Assembly: GCF_028826155.1 (NCBI RefSeq)
Contig: NZ_JAQGPN010000001.1
Location: forward strand, 2,423,501-2,487,500
Direction of reading: 5' to 3'
Source of the DNA: Mesorhizobium shangrilense
GTDB taxonomy: Bacteria; Pseudomonadota; Alphaproteobacteria; Rhizobiales; Rhizobiaceae
Length of the DNA: 64,000 bases
Part shown: positions 8,650-16,715 of the stretch, in pieces
Layout of the letters: each line of letters starts with the position of its first letter
Position numbering within the stretch: the first letter of the stretch is position 1
Position numbers and translations under genes: made by a program
The notes under the pieces: model-generated
The model's database searches: none
What the model was told of the DNA's origin: nothing
The model's input: only the letters and a program-made list of their open reading frames with translations

Positions 8650-8676
8650 TTGAAAGCGCGATGGCGCGTCCCTATA
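8650..8676 (+). promoter_or_regulatory. Possible heat-shock (RpoH-type) promoter upstream of hflK
   Basis: TTGAAA at 8650-8655, 15 bases, then CCTATA at 8671-8676 (preceded by another C). Rhizobial RpoH promoters are described as CTTGAA-N15/16-CCTATnT, so both boxes and the spacing fit, with G instead of C before TTGAA. It lies about 60 bases upstream of hflK, a membrane-protease partner often induced by heat. This is a pattern match only. Confidence 0.4.
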
Positions 8677-8737
8677 GAGAAGCGGTTGGCGGGTCCGCGC
8701 TACAGATGCGGACGGGAGTTTATCCGAAAGGACTTTT

Positions 8738-9841
8738 ATGCCCTGGAACAATCAGAGCGGCGGTGGCGGCGGCCCATGGGGCGGCGGCAACGGCCAGGGA
8801 CCATGGGGCCAGGGGCCACGCGGCCCGAGGGGCCCACAAGGCACACCGCCAGGGCTCGAAGACATCATCAAGAGCGGCCAGGATCGGCTGAAGCGCGTGC
8901 TGCCCGGCGGCAGCGGGGGCGGAGGCGCCGGGAGCCCGGCGTTCTTCGGGCTCATTGCGCTCGCCGTCGTGGCTCTGTGGGTGTTCCAGTCGGTGTACAC
9001 GGTCCAGCCGGATGAGATCGCGGTCGAGCTTCGCTTTGGCAAGCCGAAGCAGGAGCTGTCGCAGCCAGGCCTGCACTTCCACTGGTGGCCGATCGAGACG
9101 GTGGAAAAGGCCAACACGGCCGAAAAACTGGTCAATATCGGCGAGACGCGCGGCAATTCCTCGACCGGCCTGATGCTGTCGGGCGACCAGAACATCGTCG
9201 ACGTTAAATTCTCCGTCGCCTACCAGGTGGCCGATCCGGTCGCCTATCTCTTCAACGTGTCGCAGCCCGACGAGATGGTGCGCCAGATCGCTGAAAGCGC
9301 GATGCGCGAATCCGTCGGCCGCCGTCCGGCGCAGGACATCTTCCGTGACGACCGTCAGGGCATCGCGGAAGACGTGCGCGGCATCGTGCAGGCGACCCTC
9401 GACCAGTATGGCGCGGGCCTGAATATCAACGCGATCTCGATCGAAGACGTGGCGCCGCCGCGCGAAGTGGCGGACGCGTTCGACGAGGTGCAGCGTGCCG
9501 AGCAGGATGAGGACCGCTTCGTGGAGGAGTCCAATCAATACTCCAACCAGAAGCTCGGCCAGGCGCGCGGACAGGCCGCGCAGATCCGCGAAGAGGCGGC
9601 AGCCTACAAGAACCGGGTCGTGCAGGAGGCGCAGGGTGAGGCGCAGCGCTTCATCTCCGTCTACGACGAGTACGCGAAGGCGCCTGACGTGACGCGCCAG
9701 CGCCTCTACCTCGAAACGATGGAGCGCGTGCTGCGCGACTCCAACAAGGTGATCGTCCAGCAGGGCAACGGCCAGGGGGTGGTGCCCTATCTGCCGCTGC
9801 CCGAGCTGCAGAAGCGCGCTCCGGCGGAAGGAAACAACTGA
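8738..9841 (+). CDS. hflK: FtsH protease modulator subunit HflK
   Basis: A 367-residue SPFH/band-7 protein. The N-terminal ~65 residues are Gly/Pro/Gln-rich (GGGPWGGGNGQGPWGQGPRG), the usual cytoplasmic tail of HflK. One membrane segment (FFGLIALAVVALWVFQSVYT, about 69-88) follows, then the SPFH domain (VQPDEIAVELRFGKPKQ...GLHFHWWP) and a helical region. HflK and HflC form a large inner-membrane cage around FtsH and tune its proteolysis. The start is preceded by AAAGGA, and the stop overlaps the hflC start (TGATG). Confidence 0.95.
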   Translation: MPWNNQSGGGGGPWGGGNGQGPWGQGPRGPRGPQGTPPGLEDIIKSGQDRLKRVLPGGSGGGGAGSPAFFGLIALAVVALWVFQSVYTVQPDEIAVELRFGKPKQELSQPGLHFHWWPIETVEKANTAEKLVNIGETRGNSSTGLMLSGDQNIVDVKFSVAYQVADPVAYLFNVSQPDEMVRQIAESAMRESVGRRPAQDIFRDDRQGIAEDVRGIVQATLDQYGAGLNINAISIEDVAPPREVADAFDEVQRAEQDEDRFVEESNQYSNQKLGQARGQAAQIREEAAAYKNRVVQEAQGEAQRFISVYDEYAKAPDVTRQRLYLETMERVLRDSNKVIVQQGNGQGVVPYLPLPELQKRAPAEGNN

Positions 9842-10800
9842 TGTCCAACCGTCTGCCCATCATCGGCGTCATCGCCGCCGTCATCCTGTTCCTGATCTAC
9901 TCGGCCGTGTTCGTCGTGAACGAGCGGGAGCAGGCGATCGTGCTCCGCTTCGGCGAGATCGTCGACGTCAAGTCCGAGCCGGGAATCTACTTCAAGGCGC
10001 CGTTCGCCATGTTCGACGCCGACAACGTCCAGATCATCGAGGACCGCGTCATGCGCTTCGACCTGGATGACATCCGCGTTCAGGTGTCAGGCGGCAAGTT
10101 CTACGAAGTGGACGCTTTCGTCGCCTACCGCATCAGCGATCCGCGGGTGTTCCGACAGACCGTGTCGGGTAGCGTCGATCTGGCCGAACAGCGGCTGCGC
10201 ACCCGCTTCGACGCGGCGCTTCGCCGGGTTTACGGCGTGCGTGGTTTCGAGGCGGCGCTTTCGGAAGAGCGCGCCGCCATGATGCGCGAGGTACGCGACC
10301 AGCTGCGGCCCGACGCGACGTCGCTTGGCCTCGAGATCGAGGACGTGCGCATCCGCCGGACCGACCTGACCGCCGAGGTTTCGCAGCAGACCTACGACCG
10401 CATGAAGGCCGAGCGCCTGGCCGAGGCCGAGCGCCTGCGGGCTCGCGGCCGCGAGGCGGCGCAGCGCATCCGCGCCCGCGCCGACCGCGAGGTCGTGGAG
10501 ATCGTCGCCGAGGCGCAGCGCGATTCCGAGATCCAGCGAGGCGAGGGCGAAGCCGAGCGCAGCCGGATCTTCGCCGACGCCTTCCAGCGCGACGAGAAGT
10601 TCTTCGAATTCTATCGCTCGATGAACGCCTACAATCAGGCGCTGGAAGGGACCGGTACGACGATGGTGCTGTCGCCGGATTCGGAATTCTTCCGCTTCTT
10701 CAGCGATCCCGCCGGCGGCGCCGGAACGGGCGGCGGCACGCCGCAGGCGCCGGCCGCCGCGGCGACCCCGCCAGCCGCCTCCGCGGCGCCAGCGCAATAA
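9841..10800 (+). CDS. hflC: FtsH protease modulator subunit HflC
   Basis: A 319-residue SPFH protein. An N-terminal membrane anchor (IIGVIAAVILFLIYSAVFVV) leads into NEREQAIVLRFGEIVDVKSEPGIYFKAPF, the band-7 start. A long Arg/Glu/Ala helix follows (AERLAEAERLRARGREAAQR), and the C-terminal tail is Ala/Pro-rich. It is the partner of HflK in the FtsH-regulating complex, translated from a 1-base overlap with hflK. The DUF2065 gene follows 10 bases later, an arrangement shared with other alphaproteobacteria. Confidence 0.95.
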   Translation: MSNRLPIIGVIAAVILFLIYSAVFVVNEREQAIVLRFGEIVDVKSEPGIYFKAPFAMFDADNVQIIEDRVMRFDLDDIRVQVSGGKFYEVDAFVAYRISDPRVFRQTVSGSVDLAEQRLRTRFDAALRRVYGVRGFEAALSEERAAMMREVRDQLRPDATSLGLEIEDVRIRRTDLTAEVSQQTYDRMKAERLAEAERLRARGREAAQRIRARADREVVEIVAEAQRDSEIQRGEGEAERSRIFADAFQRDEKFFEFYRSMNAYNQALEGTGTTMVLSPDSEFFRFFSDPAGGAGTGGGTPQAPAAAATPPAASAAPAQ

Positions 10801-10810
10801 AGCTGCGCAG

Positions 10811-10996
10811 GTGAGCGACTTTCTGGCGGCCCTCGGACTGGTGATGGTGTTCGAGGGCCTCGTCTATGGCGGGTTCCCCAGCCTTGCCAAGCGGCTTGCC
10901 GCAGATGTCATCGACATGCCCGAACATCGGCTGCGCAGCATCGGCCTCGCCGTCATCGCTGCCGGCGTAGCGGTCGTCTGGCTTGTTCGCGGATAA
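10811..10996 (+). CDS. DUF2065 family small membrane protein
   Basis: A 61-residue protein with two hydrophobic helices: FLAALGLVMVFEGLVYGGFP, then a short loop with PEHRLRSIG, then LAVIAAGVAVVWLVRG. This is the DUF2065 (YjeT-like) pattern. It starts with GTG at 10811, 10 bases after hflC, and is probably in the same operon. YjeT also sits by hflKC in enterobacteria, so a role at the FtsH-HflKC complex is plausible but unproven. Confidence 0.85.
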   Translation: MSDFLAALGLVMVFEGLVYGGFPSLAKRLAADVIDMPEHRLRSIGLAVIAAGVAVVWLVRG

Positions 10997-11109
10997 CCCG
11001 GCATTTATCCACGACCCGCATGGCGTGGGCCGCAAACACGCCCTATTTTGAGCCAACAAGACGGTTGCGCTGAACCGGCGCTGATCCAGATTCAACGGGA
11101 GCCTGACCG

Positions 11110-12612
11110 ATGACGCCGAAAATCCTGACCGCATTGCGCCGGTCGCTGGTCAGCTTCACGGCAGCGAGCATGATCGCCGCGGCGTCCGCGCCGGCATTCG
11201 TCGCGCCCGCCTCCGCACAGGGACCCGCGTCAGTCGCCGACCTTGCCGAAGGGCTGCTCGAATCGGTGGTGAACATCTCGACCACGCAAAAGGTGGCGGG
11301 ATCGGAAACGCCAGACGCAGTGCCGATGCCGCAGCTTCCCGAAGGCTCGCCGTTCCAGGATTTCTTCGACGACTTCTTCAACGACAGGCAGGGCGAAGAC
11401 GGAGGCGGCGACCGCAAGGTGCAGTCGCTCGGCTCGGGCTTCGTGATCGATGCGGAAAAAGGCATCGTGGTCACCAACAATCATGTGATTGCGGATTCGG
11501 ATGAGATCGAGGTCAACTTCTCCGACGGCTCCAAGCTGAAGGCCGAACTCGTCGGCACCGACACCAAGACCGACATTGCGGTACTTAAGGTCGATCCGAA
11601 GCTGAAGAAGCTGAAAGCCGTAAAATTCGGGGATTCGAGCAAGCTCAGGATCGGCGACTGGGTGATGGCGATCGGCAACCCGTTCGGCCTCGGCGGCACG
11701 GTGACCGTGGGCATTGTGTCGGCGCGCAACCGCGACATCAATTCCGGCCCCTATGACGACTTCATCCAGACCGATGCGGCGATCAACCGGGGCAATTCCG
11801 GTGGCCCGCTGTTCAACATGAACGGCGAGGTGGTCGGCATCAACACGGCCATCATCTCGCCGTCGGGCGGCTCGATCGGCATCGGCTTCTCCATCCCGTC
11901 CGCACTCGCGGTCGGTGTTGTCCAGCAGCTTGCAGAGTTCGGCGAGACGCGCCGCGGCTGGCTGGGCGTTCGCATCCAGCCGGTGACGGACGACATTGCT
12001 GAAAGCCTCGGCATGAAGGTGGCCAAAGGAGCGCTCGTCGCAGGCGTCATCAAGGGCGGTCCGGTTGACAACGGGATCGTCCAGCCGGGCGACGTCATCA
12101 TCAAGTTCGACGGTAAGGAAGTCGACGAGATGCGCGACCTTCCCCGGGTTGTCGCGGAGAGCCCGGTCGGCAAGGCGGTCGACGTCGTGATCGTGCGCAA
12201 GAGCGTCGAGCAGACCGTGAAGGTCACGCTGGGCCGTCTCGAAGATGGCGAGAAGCTCGCCGACAGCGCCGAGGCCGCCGCGCCCTCCGGCGAAGAGCAA
12301 GGCGAGGTCTCGACCGCCACGGTGCTCGGGATGACGGTCGGCGAGCTCAACGACGAGGCGCGCAAGAAATTCGGCATTGCCGCGGACGTGTCCGGCGTCG
12401 TCATCAACGAGGTGGCGAAGGATTCGGCCGCGGCGGAGCGCGGCATCGTCGCCGGCGAGGTGATCACCGAGATCGCACAGGAGTCCGTCGCCCAACCGAA
12501 GGACGTTCTCGACCGTATCAACGGCCTGAAGGATCAGGGCCGCAAGAACGCCTTGCTCATGCTTGCTTCGAAGACGGGCGAGTTGCGGTTCGTGACGATC
12601 CGGATGGATTGA
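11110..12612 (+). CDS. degP: Periplasmic serine endoprotease, DegP/Do family
   Basis: A 500-residue protein with a signal peptide ending near ASAQG (residue 38). The trypsin-like domain has the complete triad: His125 (VTNNHVI), Asp155 (TDIAVLK) and Ser230 (NRGNSGGPL). Two PDZ domains follow (about 270-365, RRGWLGVRIQPVT, and 395-495). The acidic, Gly-rich loop around residues 85-102 corresponds to the LA loop of DegP. It degrades or refolds damaged envelope proteins. It follows the HflKC group, so two envelope quality-control systems are adjacent. Whether it is closer to DegP or DegQ cannot be settled here. Confidence 0.93.
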   Translation: MTPKILTALRRSLVSFTAASMIAAASAPAFVAPASAQGPASVADLAEGLLESVVNISTTQKVAGSETPDAVPMPQLPEGSPFQDFFDDFFNDRQGEDGGGDRKVQSLGSGFVIDAEKGIVVTNNHVIADSDEIEVNFSDGSKLKAELVGTDTKTDIAVLKVDPKLKKLKAVKFGDSSKLRIGDWVMAIGNPFGLGGTVTVGIVSARNRDINSGPYDDFIQTDAAINRGNSGGPLFNMNGEVVGINTAIISPSGGSIGIGFSIPSALAVGVVQQLAEFGETRRGWLGVRIQPVTDDIAESLGMKVAKGALVAGVIKGGPVDNGIVQPGDVIIKFDGKEVDEMRDLPRVVAESPVGKAVDVVIVRKSVEQTVKVTLGRLEDGEKLADSAEAAAPSGEEQGEVSTATVLGMTVGELNDEARKKFGIAADVSGVVINEVAKDSAAAERGIVAGEVITEIAQESVAQPKDVLDRINGLKDQGRKNALLMLASKTGELRFVTIRMD

Positions 12613-12631
12613 CGGGCGGTCATCGTCAGTG

Positions 12632-12659
12632 CACCGTACATCCCATGGGATGTACGGTG
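12632..12659. promoter_or_regulatory. 28-bp perfect palindrome, probable toxin-antitoxin operator
   Basis: CACCGTACATCCCA is followed directly by its exact reverse complement, with no spacer. The centre is CCATGG. It ends 7 bases before the ATG of the PIN toxin reading frame at 12667, so it probably covers the operon's promoter or 5' end, as expected for autoregulation by a ribbon-helix-helix antitoxin. It could also work as an RNA hairpin downstream of degP, but no T-run follows. Confidence 0.6.
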
Positions 12660-12666
12660 AGGCCAA

Positions 12667-13096
12667 ATGAAGCGAGTTGTGCTCGACACAAACGTCTTGG
12701 TCGCAGGGTTGCGAAGCCGCCAAGGTGGCGTCGTTCCAAGTTCTAGGACTGGTCGCGCGGCATAGAATGACGCCGCTGGTGTCAACCGCATTGTTCCTCG
12801 AATATGAGTCGGTGCTGAAGCGGCCCGAGCAAATTGCTGCGCACGGTTTTGCAGTGAATGAGATTGATCAGTTCCTCGCTGAACTTGCAGCCTTGGCCGA
12901 GCCCGTGGAAACACATTTCCTGTGGCGTCCTCAACTGGCGGACATCACAGACGAGCTTGTTTTGGAGACTGCGGTCAACGGCCGGGCAGATGCATTGATT
13001 TCGCACAATGTGCGAGACTTCGCCGGAGTGCCCGCGCGGTTCGGCGTGAAGCTCATGAGGCCGGCCGATTGCTTGGGAGGATTGCAGGATGAGTAA
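12667..13096 (+). pseudogene. PIN-domain toxin, frameshifted
   Basis: The frame from ATG 12667 reads MKRVVLDTNVLVAGLRSRQG, the standard start of the COG1569 PIN-type putative toxins, with the catalytic DTN. It then leaves homology. The family resumes in the next frame from about 12730 (ASFQVLGLVARHRMTPLVS) and runs to the stop at 13096 with the later acidic residues (LETAVNGRADALISHNVRDF). One extra G in the CAAGGTGGCG run (12721-12730) explains the break; removing one base gives ...RSRQGASFQVL. The first catalytic Asp is thus cut off from the rest. PIN toxins are Mg-dependent RNases. A sequencing error cannot be excluded. Confidence 0.75.
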
Positions 13097-13340
13097 AGCA
13101 ACATACCCCTTGAAGCTGCCTTCATCCATCAAGGAGGCTGCCACGCGGCTGGCCAAGAAGGACGGCGTTTCGCTCAATCAGTGGATCGCGTCTGCGGTCG
13201 CACAGAAAGTGGGCTCCGTGGACACGGCCGAGGAATTCCTCAAGCGGAAAGCTGGTGATGCGGACGGAAGTGGAATGCTCCGCTTCCTGGATCTGGTTGC
13301 CGACAGGCCGCCGCTACCGGACGACGAAATACGCCGTTGA
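13089..13340 (+). CDS. Ribbon-helix-helix antitoxin (HicB/Arc-like)
   Basis: An 83-residue protein. Residues 5-45 (YPLKLPSSIKEAATRLAKKD, GVSLNQWIASAVAQKVG) form a ribbon-helix-helix DNA-binding unit of the kind annotated as HicB-family or Arc-like antitoxin. The C-terminal half (AEEFLKRKAGDADGSGMLRFL) probably wraps the toxin. It overlaps the toxin frame by 8 bases, the usual tight coupling. As the antitoxin is intact while the toxin is frameshifted, it may survive only as a repressor at the 12632-12659 palindrome. Confidence 0.75.
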   Translation: MSKATYPLKLPSSIKEAATRLAKKDGVSLNQWIASAVAQKVGSVDTAEEFLKRKAGDADGSGMLRFLDLVADRPPLPDDEIRR

Positions 13341-13364
13341 GGGTCCGCGCGTTCGAGGTTGCAC

Positions 13365-13931
13365 CTATTCGATCGCGCTCCGCTTTCTCGCCCAGTCGTC
13401 CCGCGACAGCCGGTAGAGAATGTGCCGGCGGAACTGCGGGTGCGTGTCGGGGACGTGCGGATGGTCGAACGCGCCGTCGAGCCGCATGCCGAGCCGCTGC
13501 ATCACCGCGAGCGAGCGACGGTTGTTCCAGACAGCGAATGACGCGACCTCAGGCGCATCGAGCTCCTCGAAGGCGAAGTCGAGCCAGCGGCGTGAGGCTT
13601 CCGTGACGTAACCCTTGCCCCAGAACTCCGGGGCCAGCCGCCAACCGATTTCCAGGCGGCCTTTCGGCACGAACGGGGCGAGGTCCGTTTCCTTGATCCC
13701 TACGAAACCGATGCATTCGCCAGTCTCTGCAATCTCGGCTGCGGTGAAGCCGTAGCCGCATGCGGCAATCCCGGCGCGAAGGTGGTCCATGAAGGCGTTG
13801 GCCTCGGCGCGGTCGCGCCGGAACGGGAAGAACTCCATCACGCGGTCTTCGGAGTTAATGCGAAAGAACAGCTCGCGGTCGCGATCCTCCCAATTGCGCA
13901 AGATCAGCCTTTCCGTGCGCATGGGCTTCAT
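13365..13931 (-). CDS. GNAT family N-acetyltransferase (RimJ/RimL type)
   Basis: A 188-residue acetyltransferase. It starts MKPMRTERLILRNWEDRDRE, the RimJ/RimL-like N-terminus. The acetyl-CoA region is visible as LEIGWRLAPEFWGKGYVTEASRRWLDFAFE, and SFAVWNNRRSLAVMQRLGMRL matches the conserved end. It transfers an acetyl group from acetyl-CoA, possibly to a protein N-terminus or a small amine; the substrate is unknown. Its start overlaps the end of serB by 4 bases (13928-13931), so the two minus-strand genes are coupled. Confidence 0.88.
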   Translation of the reverse strand: MKPMRTERLILRNWEDRDRELFFRINSEDRVMEFFPFRRDRAEANAFMDHLRAGIAACGYGFTAAEIAETGECIGFVGIKETDLAPFVPKGRLEIGWRLAPEFWGKGYVTEASRRWLDFAFEELDAPEVASFAVWNNRRSLAVMQRLGMRLDGAFDHPHVPDTHPQFRRHILYRLSRDDWARKRSAIE

Positions 13932-14815
13932 GCGACGAACTCCGACTGACGATATCCCTGAAGATAGAGAAGGGCCGTCAGGTCGCCATGGTCGATACGG
14001 ATGCGCGCCTCGGCGGCGACCACCGGCTTGGCGTGCAGGGCAACGCCGGTGCCGGCGAGCCTGATCATGTCGAGATCGTTGGCGCCGTCGCCGACGGCGA
14101 TGGCGTCGGCAGGTGTGAGGCCGAGCCGCGCGGAGATCTCTTCAAGCGCGTGCGCCTTGGCCTCGCGGCCGAGGATCGGCTCCACCACCAGGCCGGCAAG
14201 CTTGCCGGCCTCTTCCACGAGCACATTCGCGCGATGTTCGTCGAAGCCGAACATCGCGCCAATGCGACCGGTGAACAGGTCGAAGCCGCCGGAAACGAGC
14301 GCCGTCCAGGCCTTGTTCGCTCGCATCGTGGCGATGAGGGTCCGGCCGCCGGATGCCAGAGTAATGCGGTTCTCGACAATGCGGTCAACGACGGTGGTCT
14401 CAAGGCCCTTCAGCAATGCGACCCGCTGGCGCAGCGCAGCCTCGAAAGGAAGCTCGCCGTTCATGGAACGCCGTGTGATGTCGGCGACGTGCTCCTTGAG
14501 ACCTACCTCGTCGGCCAGTTCGTCGATGCACTCCTGGTCGATCATGGTGGAATCCATGTCCGCCAGGAGAAGGCGCTTGCGCCGGGTGGAGGCTTCCTGC
14601 ACGGCGACGTCGAGAGGGGCGTCGACAAGCGCCTCGCGCAAGGTGGCTTCCGCAGTGGCGGCATCGGGGCCATCCGGAAGCGCGAGATCGCAGGCAATGC
14701 CGTCGGCGAGCCAGTCGACAGCTCTTGCGTGGACGCACCGAGAGGCCATATCCGCTAGCGATGGCGTCAGCGCGCGGCGGTTGGGAGCGGAAATAAGGGT
14801 GGCGACAAGTGACAT
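13928..14815 (-). CDS. serB: Phosphoserine phosphatase
   Basis: A 295-residue HAD-superfamily enzyme that performs the last step of serine synthesis. The catalytic motif is LLADMDSTMIDQECIDELADEVG, with nucleophile Asp86 and acid Asp88. Later motifs are VSGGFDLFTGRI (motif II) and AVGDGANDLDMIRLAG (motif III with the metal-binding Asp). About 75 residues precede the HAD domain, the usual ACT-like extension. The ATG at 14815 was chosen because the family begins MSLVATLI. The gene is divergent from miaA with almost no space between them. Confidence 0.95.
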   Translation of the reverse strand: MSLVATLISAPNRRALTPSLADMASRCVHARAVDWLADGIACDLALPDGPDAATAEATLREALVDAPLDVAVQEASTRRKRLLLADMDSTMIDQECIDELADEVGLKEHVADITRRSMNGELPFEAALRQRVALLKGLETTVVDRIVENRITLASGGRTLIATMRANKAWTALVSGGFDLFTGRIGAMFGFDEHRANVLVEEAGKLAGLVVEPILGREAKAHALEEISARLGLTPADAIAVGDGANDLDMIRLAGTGVALHAKPVVAAEARIRIDHGDLTALLYLQGYRQSEFVA

Positions 14816-15734
14816 TGAGAATCCAGCCGGACCGAAGCCGGGGCGCGTGAAGAATGCGATCCTGATAGCCGGGCCGACCGCGAGCGGCAAGTCGGCGCTG
14901 GCGATCGAGCTTGCCGTCAAGCATGGCGGCGCCATCATCAATGCGGATTCCATGCAGGTGTATGCCGGTCTGCGGGTGCTGACGGCGCGGCCTGACGATC
15001 GGGATCTTTCGATAGCGCCGCATCACCTCTACGGTCATGTCGATCCGGCAGACGACTATTCGACCGGGGCCTGGCTACGCGACGTGAAGGCGCTGCTCGA
15101 CGGGGACGCGCTCGAGGGCAGAAGGCCGATATTCGTCGGAGGCACCGGGCTCTACTTTCGCGCCCTTACCGAAGGGCTCTCCCAGATGCCCGACATCCCG
15201 AGTCAGGTGCGCGACCGATGGCGCTACCATATCATCGAGGATGGGGTGGCGCGTCTGCATGAAATCCTGTTCCGTCGCGACCCGGCCGCGGCCCTGCGCA
15301 TCGACAAGACCGACAGCCAGCGCGTGGTGCGAGCGCTCGAAGTGCTCGACGCGTCCGGACGCTCGATCCTGGAGTGGCAGGCGATGCGCGACGAGCCGCT
15401 TGTGGACCTGCCGAGCGCGCATGCCGCCGCGCTCGAAATTCCGCGCGAGCTGCTGGTGAAGCGGATCGACGCGCGGTTCGACCGGATGGTCGAGGAGGGT
15501 GCGCTGGACGAGGTGAAAGACCTGCTCGCCAGGCGAATTGGCGTAGACAAGCCAGCGATGAAGGCGATCGGGGTGCGGGAGTTCAGCGACGCGATCGAAG
15601 GCAGGCTCACCATGGCCGAGGCGATCGAGCGGGCAAAAATCGCCACCCGGCAATATGCCAAACGCCAAACGACCTGGTTCCGCCATCAGTTCGGCCCGCA
15701 ATGGAAGCGGATAAATCCTCAGCAAGCCAGCTGA
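14799..15734 (+). CDS. miaA: tRNA dimethylallyltransferase
   Basis: A protein of about 311 residues that adds dimethylallyl to A37 of tRNAs reading UNN codons. Motifs: ILIAGPTASGKSALAIELA (P-loop), INADSMQVYAGL, PHHLYGHVDP, FVGGTGLYFRALTEG and RQYAKRQTTWFRHQ near the end. The start is uncertain: GTG 14799 gives the usual family length but overlaps the divergent serB start by 17 bases, while GTG 14847 avoids the overlap and begins right before the P-loop strand. Confidence 0.93.
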   Translation: MATSDIENPAGPKPGRVKNAILIAGPTASGKSALAIELAVKHGGAIINADSMQVYAGLRVLTARPDDRDLSIAPHHLYGHVDPADDYSTGAWLRDVKALLDGDALEGRRPIFVGGTGLYFRALTEGLSQMPDIPSQVRDRWRYHIIEDGVARLHEILFRRDPAAALRIDKTDSQRVVRALEVLDASGRSILEWQAMRDEPLVDLPSAHAAALEIPRELLVKRIDARFDRMVEEGALDEVKDLLARRIGVDKPAMKAIGVREFSDAIEGRLTMAEAIERAKIATRQYAKRQTTWFRHQFGPQWKRINPQQAS

Positions 15735-15883
15735 GATAGGCGCTCGCTAACGCATTCTTTATCAAAAGTGCATCCGCAGGTCCCGCGGTTGTGCCGGCTG
15801 GCGCGCTGGCGGCGACAAACCGTTAACATTCCATAAGCCCCGCCGTGACATAACGTTGCGTTGAGCGGGCCTAGCAGGCGGCA

Positions 15884-16675
15884 ATGCATTTTCACAAATC
15901 CGAATCTGCCTTTTTTGTCTTTATCGGCGTCATCCTGGCGGTGGGCGTCGTTACGTTTCATGCCTACAGCGTCATCAGTGCAGGCCCGCATGTGTTTTCG
16001 GAGGCGGCGCGGACGGAGGAAGTCCAGTATCTGCGCCGATTGCTGCTCGCCACGGGCGTACTTCTCGGTACGGCGCTCTTCTTCGGCATGTTCTTCATCT
16101 ATCCGTTGATCCGCAGGCAGGTGGTCGAGGAGGACAAGCTGCGGCAGATGACGGCTTCGCTCAGCGCGCGCTCGCTGACGCTGGAGCAGGCAGCGCTGAC
16201 GGACGCGCTCACGGGCATCCAGAACCGGCGCTACTTCGACGACGCTCTCAGGGAGTACCTGACCGAGTTCGATCGGATAGAGAAACCGGTCGGCCTGATG
16301 ATCCTGGACCTCGACCATTTCAAGCAGATCAACGATACGCACGGTCACAATATCGGCGACGAAGTTCTCAGGGAGGTCGCCAAATGCCTCAAGGACATGA
16401 CCCGCTATCATGACGTCGTCGCCCGGCTCGGAGGCGAGGAGTTCGCCGTGGTGGCGCCGAACATGGATGCAGAGCTGCTGCTCAAGCTGGCCGAGCGGAT
16501 AAGACGAGCGATCGCAGCGCTCGTCGTCCTGTCGGGGAACGCGCGGCTGAAGATCACCACCAGCGTCGGGCTTGCGATCTGGGATCAGGGCGAGTCCGCC
16601 GACCAGTTCTTCACCAGGGCCGACAAGATGCTTTACGAAGCTAAACGCCTCGGCAGAAATCGCGTCTGCGCCTGA
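15884..16675 (+). CDS. Membrane diguanylate cyclase (GGDEF domain)
   Basis: A 263-residue protein. Two hydrophobic helices (about 9-31 and 52-76) flank a short external loop with no recognisable sensor. A coiled linker leads into the GGDEF domain (about 100-263). The active site reads RLGGEEF, a GGEEF variant that is normally active, and it is preceded five residues earlier by RYHD, the RxxD inhibitory site for product feedback. It should make cyclic di-GMP at the inner membrane. It is convergent with the HerA-like gene. A PilZ protein, a possible c-di-GMP receptor, is encoded at 38.2 kb. Confidence 0.92.
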   Translation: MHFHKSESAFFVFIGVILAVGVVTFHAYSVISAGPHVFSEAARTEEVQYLRRLLLATGVLLGTALFFGMFFIYPLIRRQVVEEDKLRQMTASLSARSLTLEQAALTDALTGIQNRRYFDDALREYLTEFDRIEKPVGLMILDLDHFKQINDTHGHNIGDEVLREVAKCLKDMTRYHDVVARLGGEEFAVVAPNMDAELLLKLAERIRRAIAALVVLSGNARLKITTSVGLAIWDQGESADQFFTRADKMLYEAKRLGRNRVCA

Positions 16676-16715
16676 TTGGCGCGCGGCCGGTGGCCAGCCC
16701 CTGCAAAGGGAACCG

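Noticed and set aside
11230..12723. A 497-codon minus-strand frame opposite degP
   Set aside because: Composition typical of antisense frames in high-GC genomes (many His, Arg, Asp). DegP is unmistakable on the other strand.
15815..15840. GTTAAC near the diguanylate cyclase as a CtrA site
   Set aside because: Only one TTAA half-site with a TAAG at the right spacing, so not a full match.
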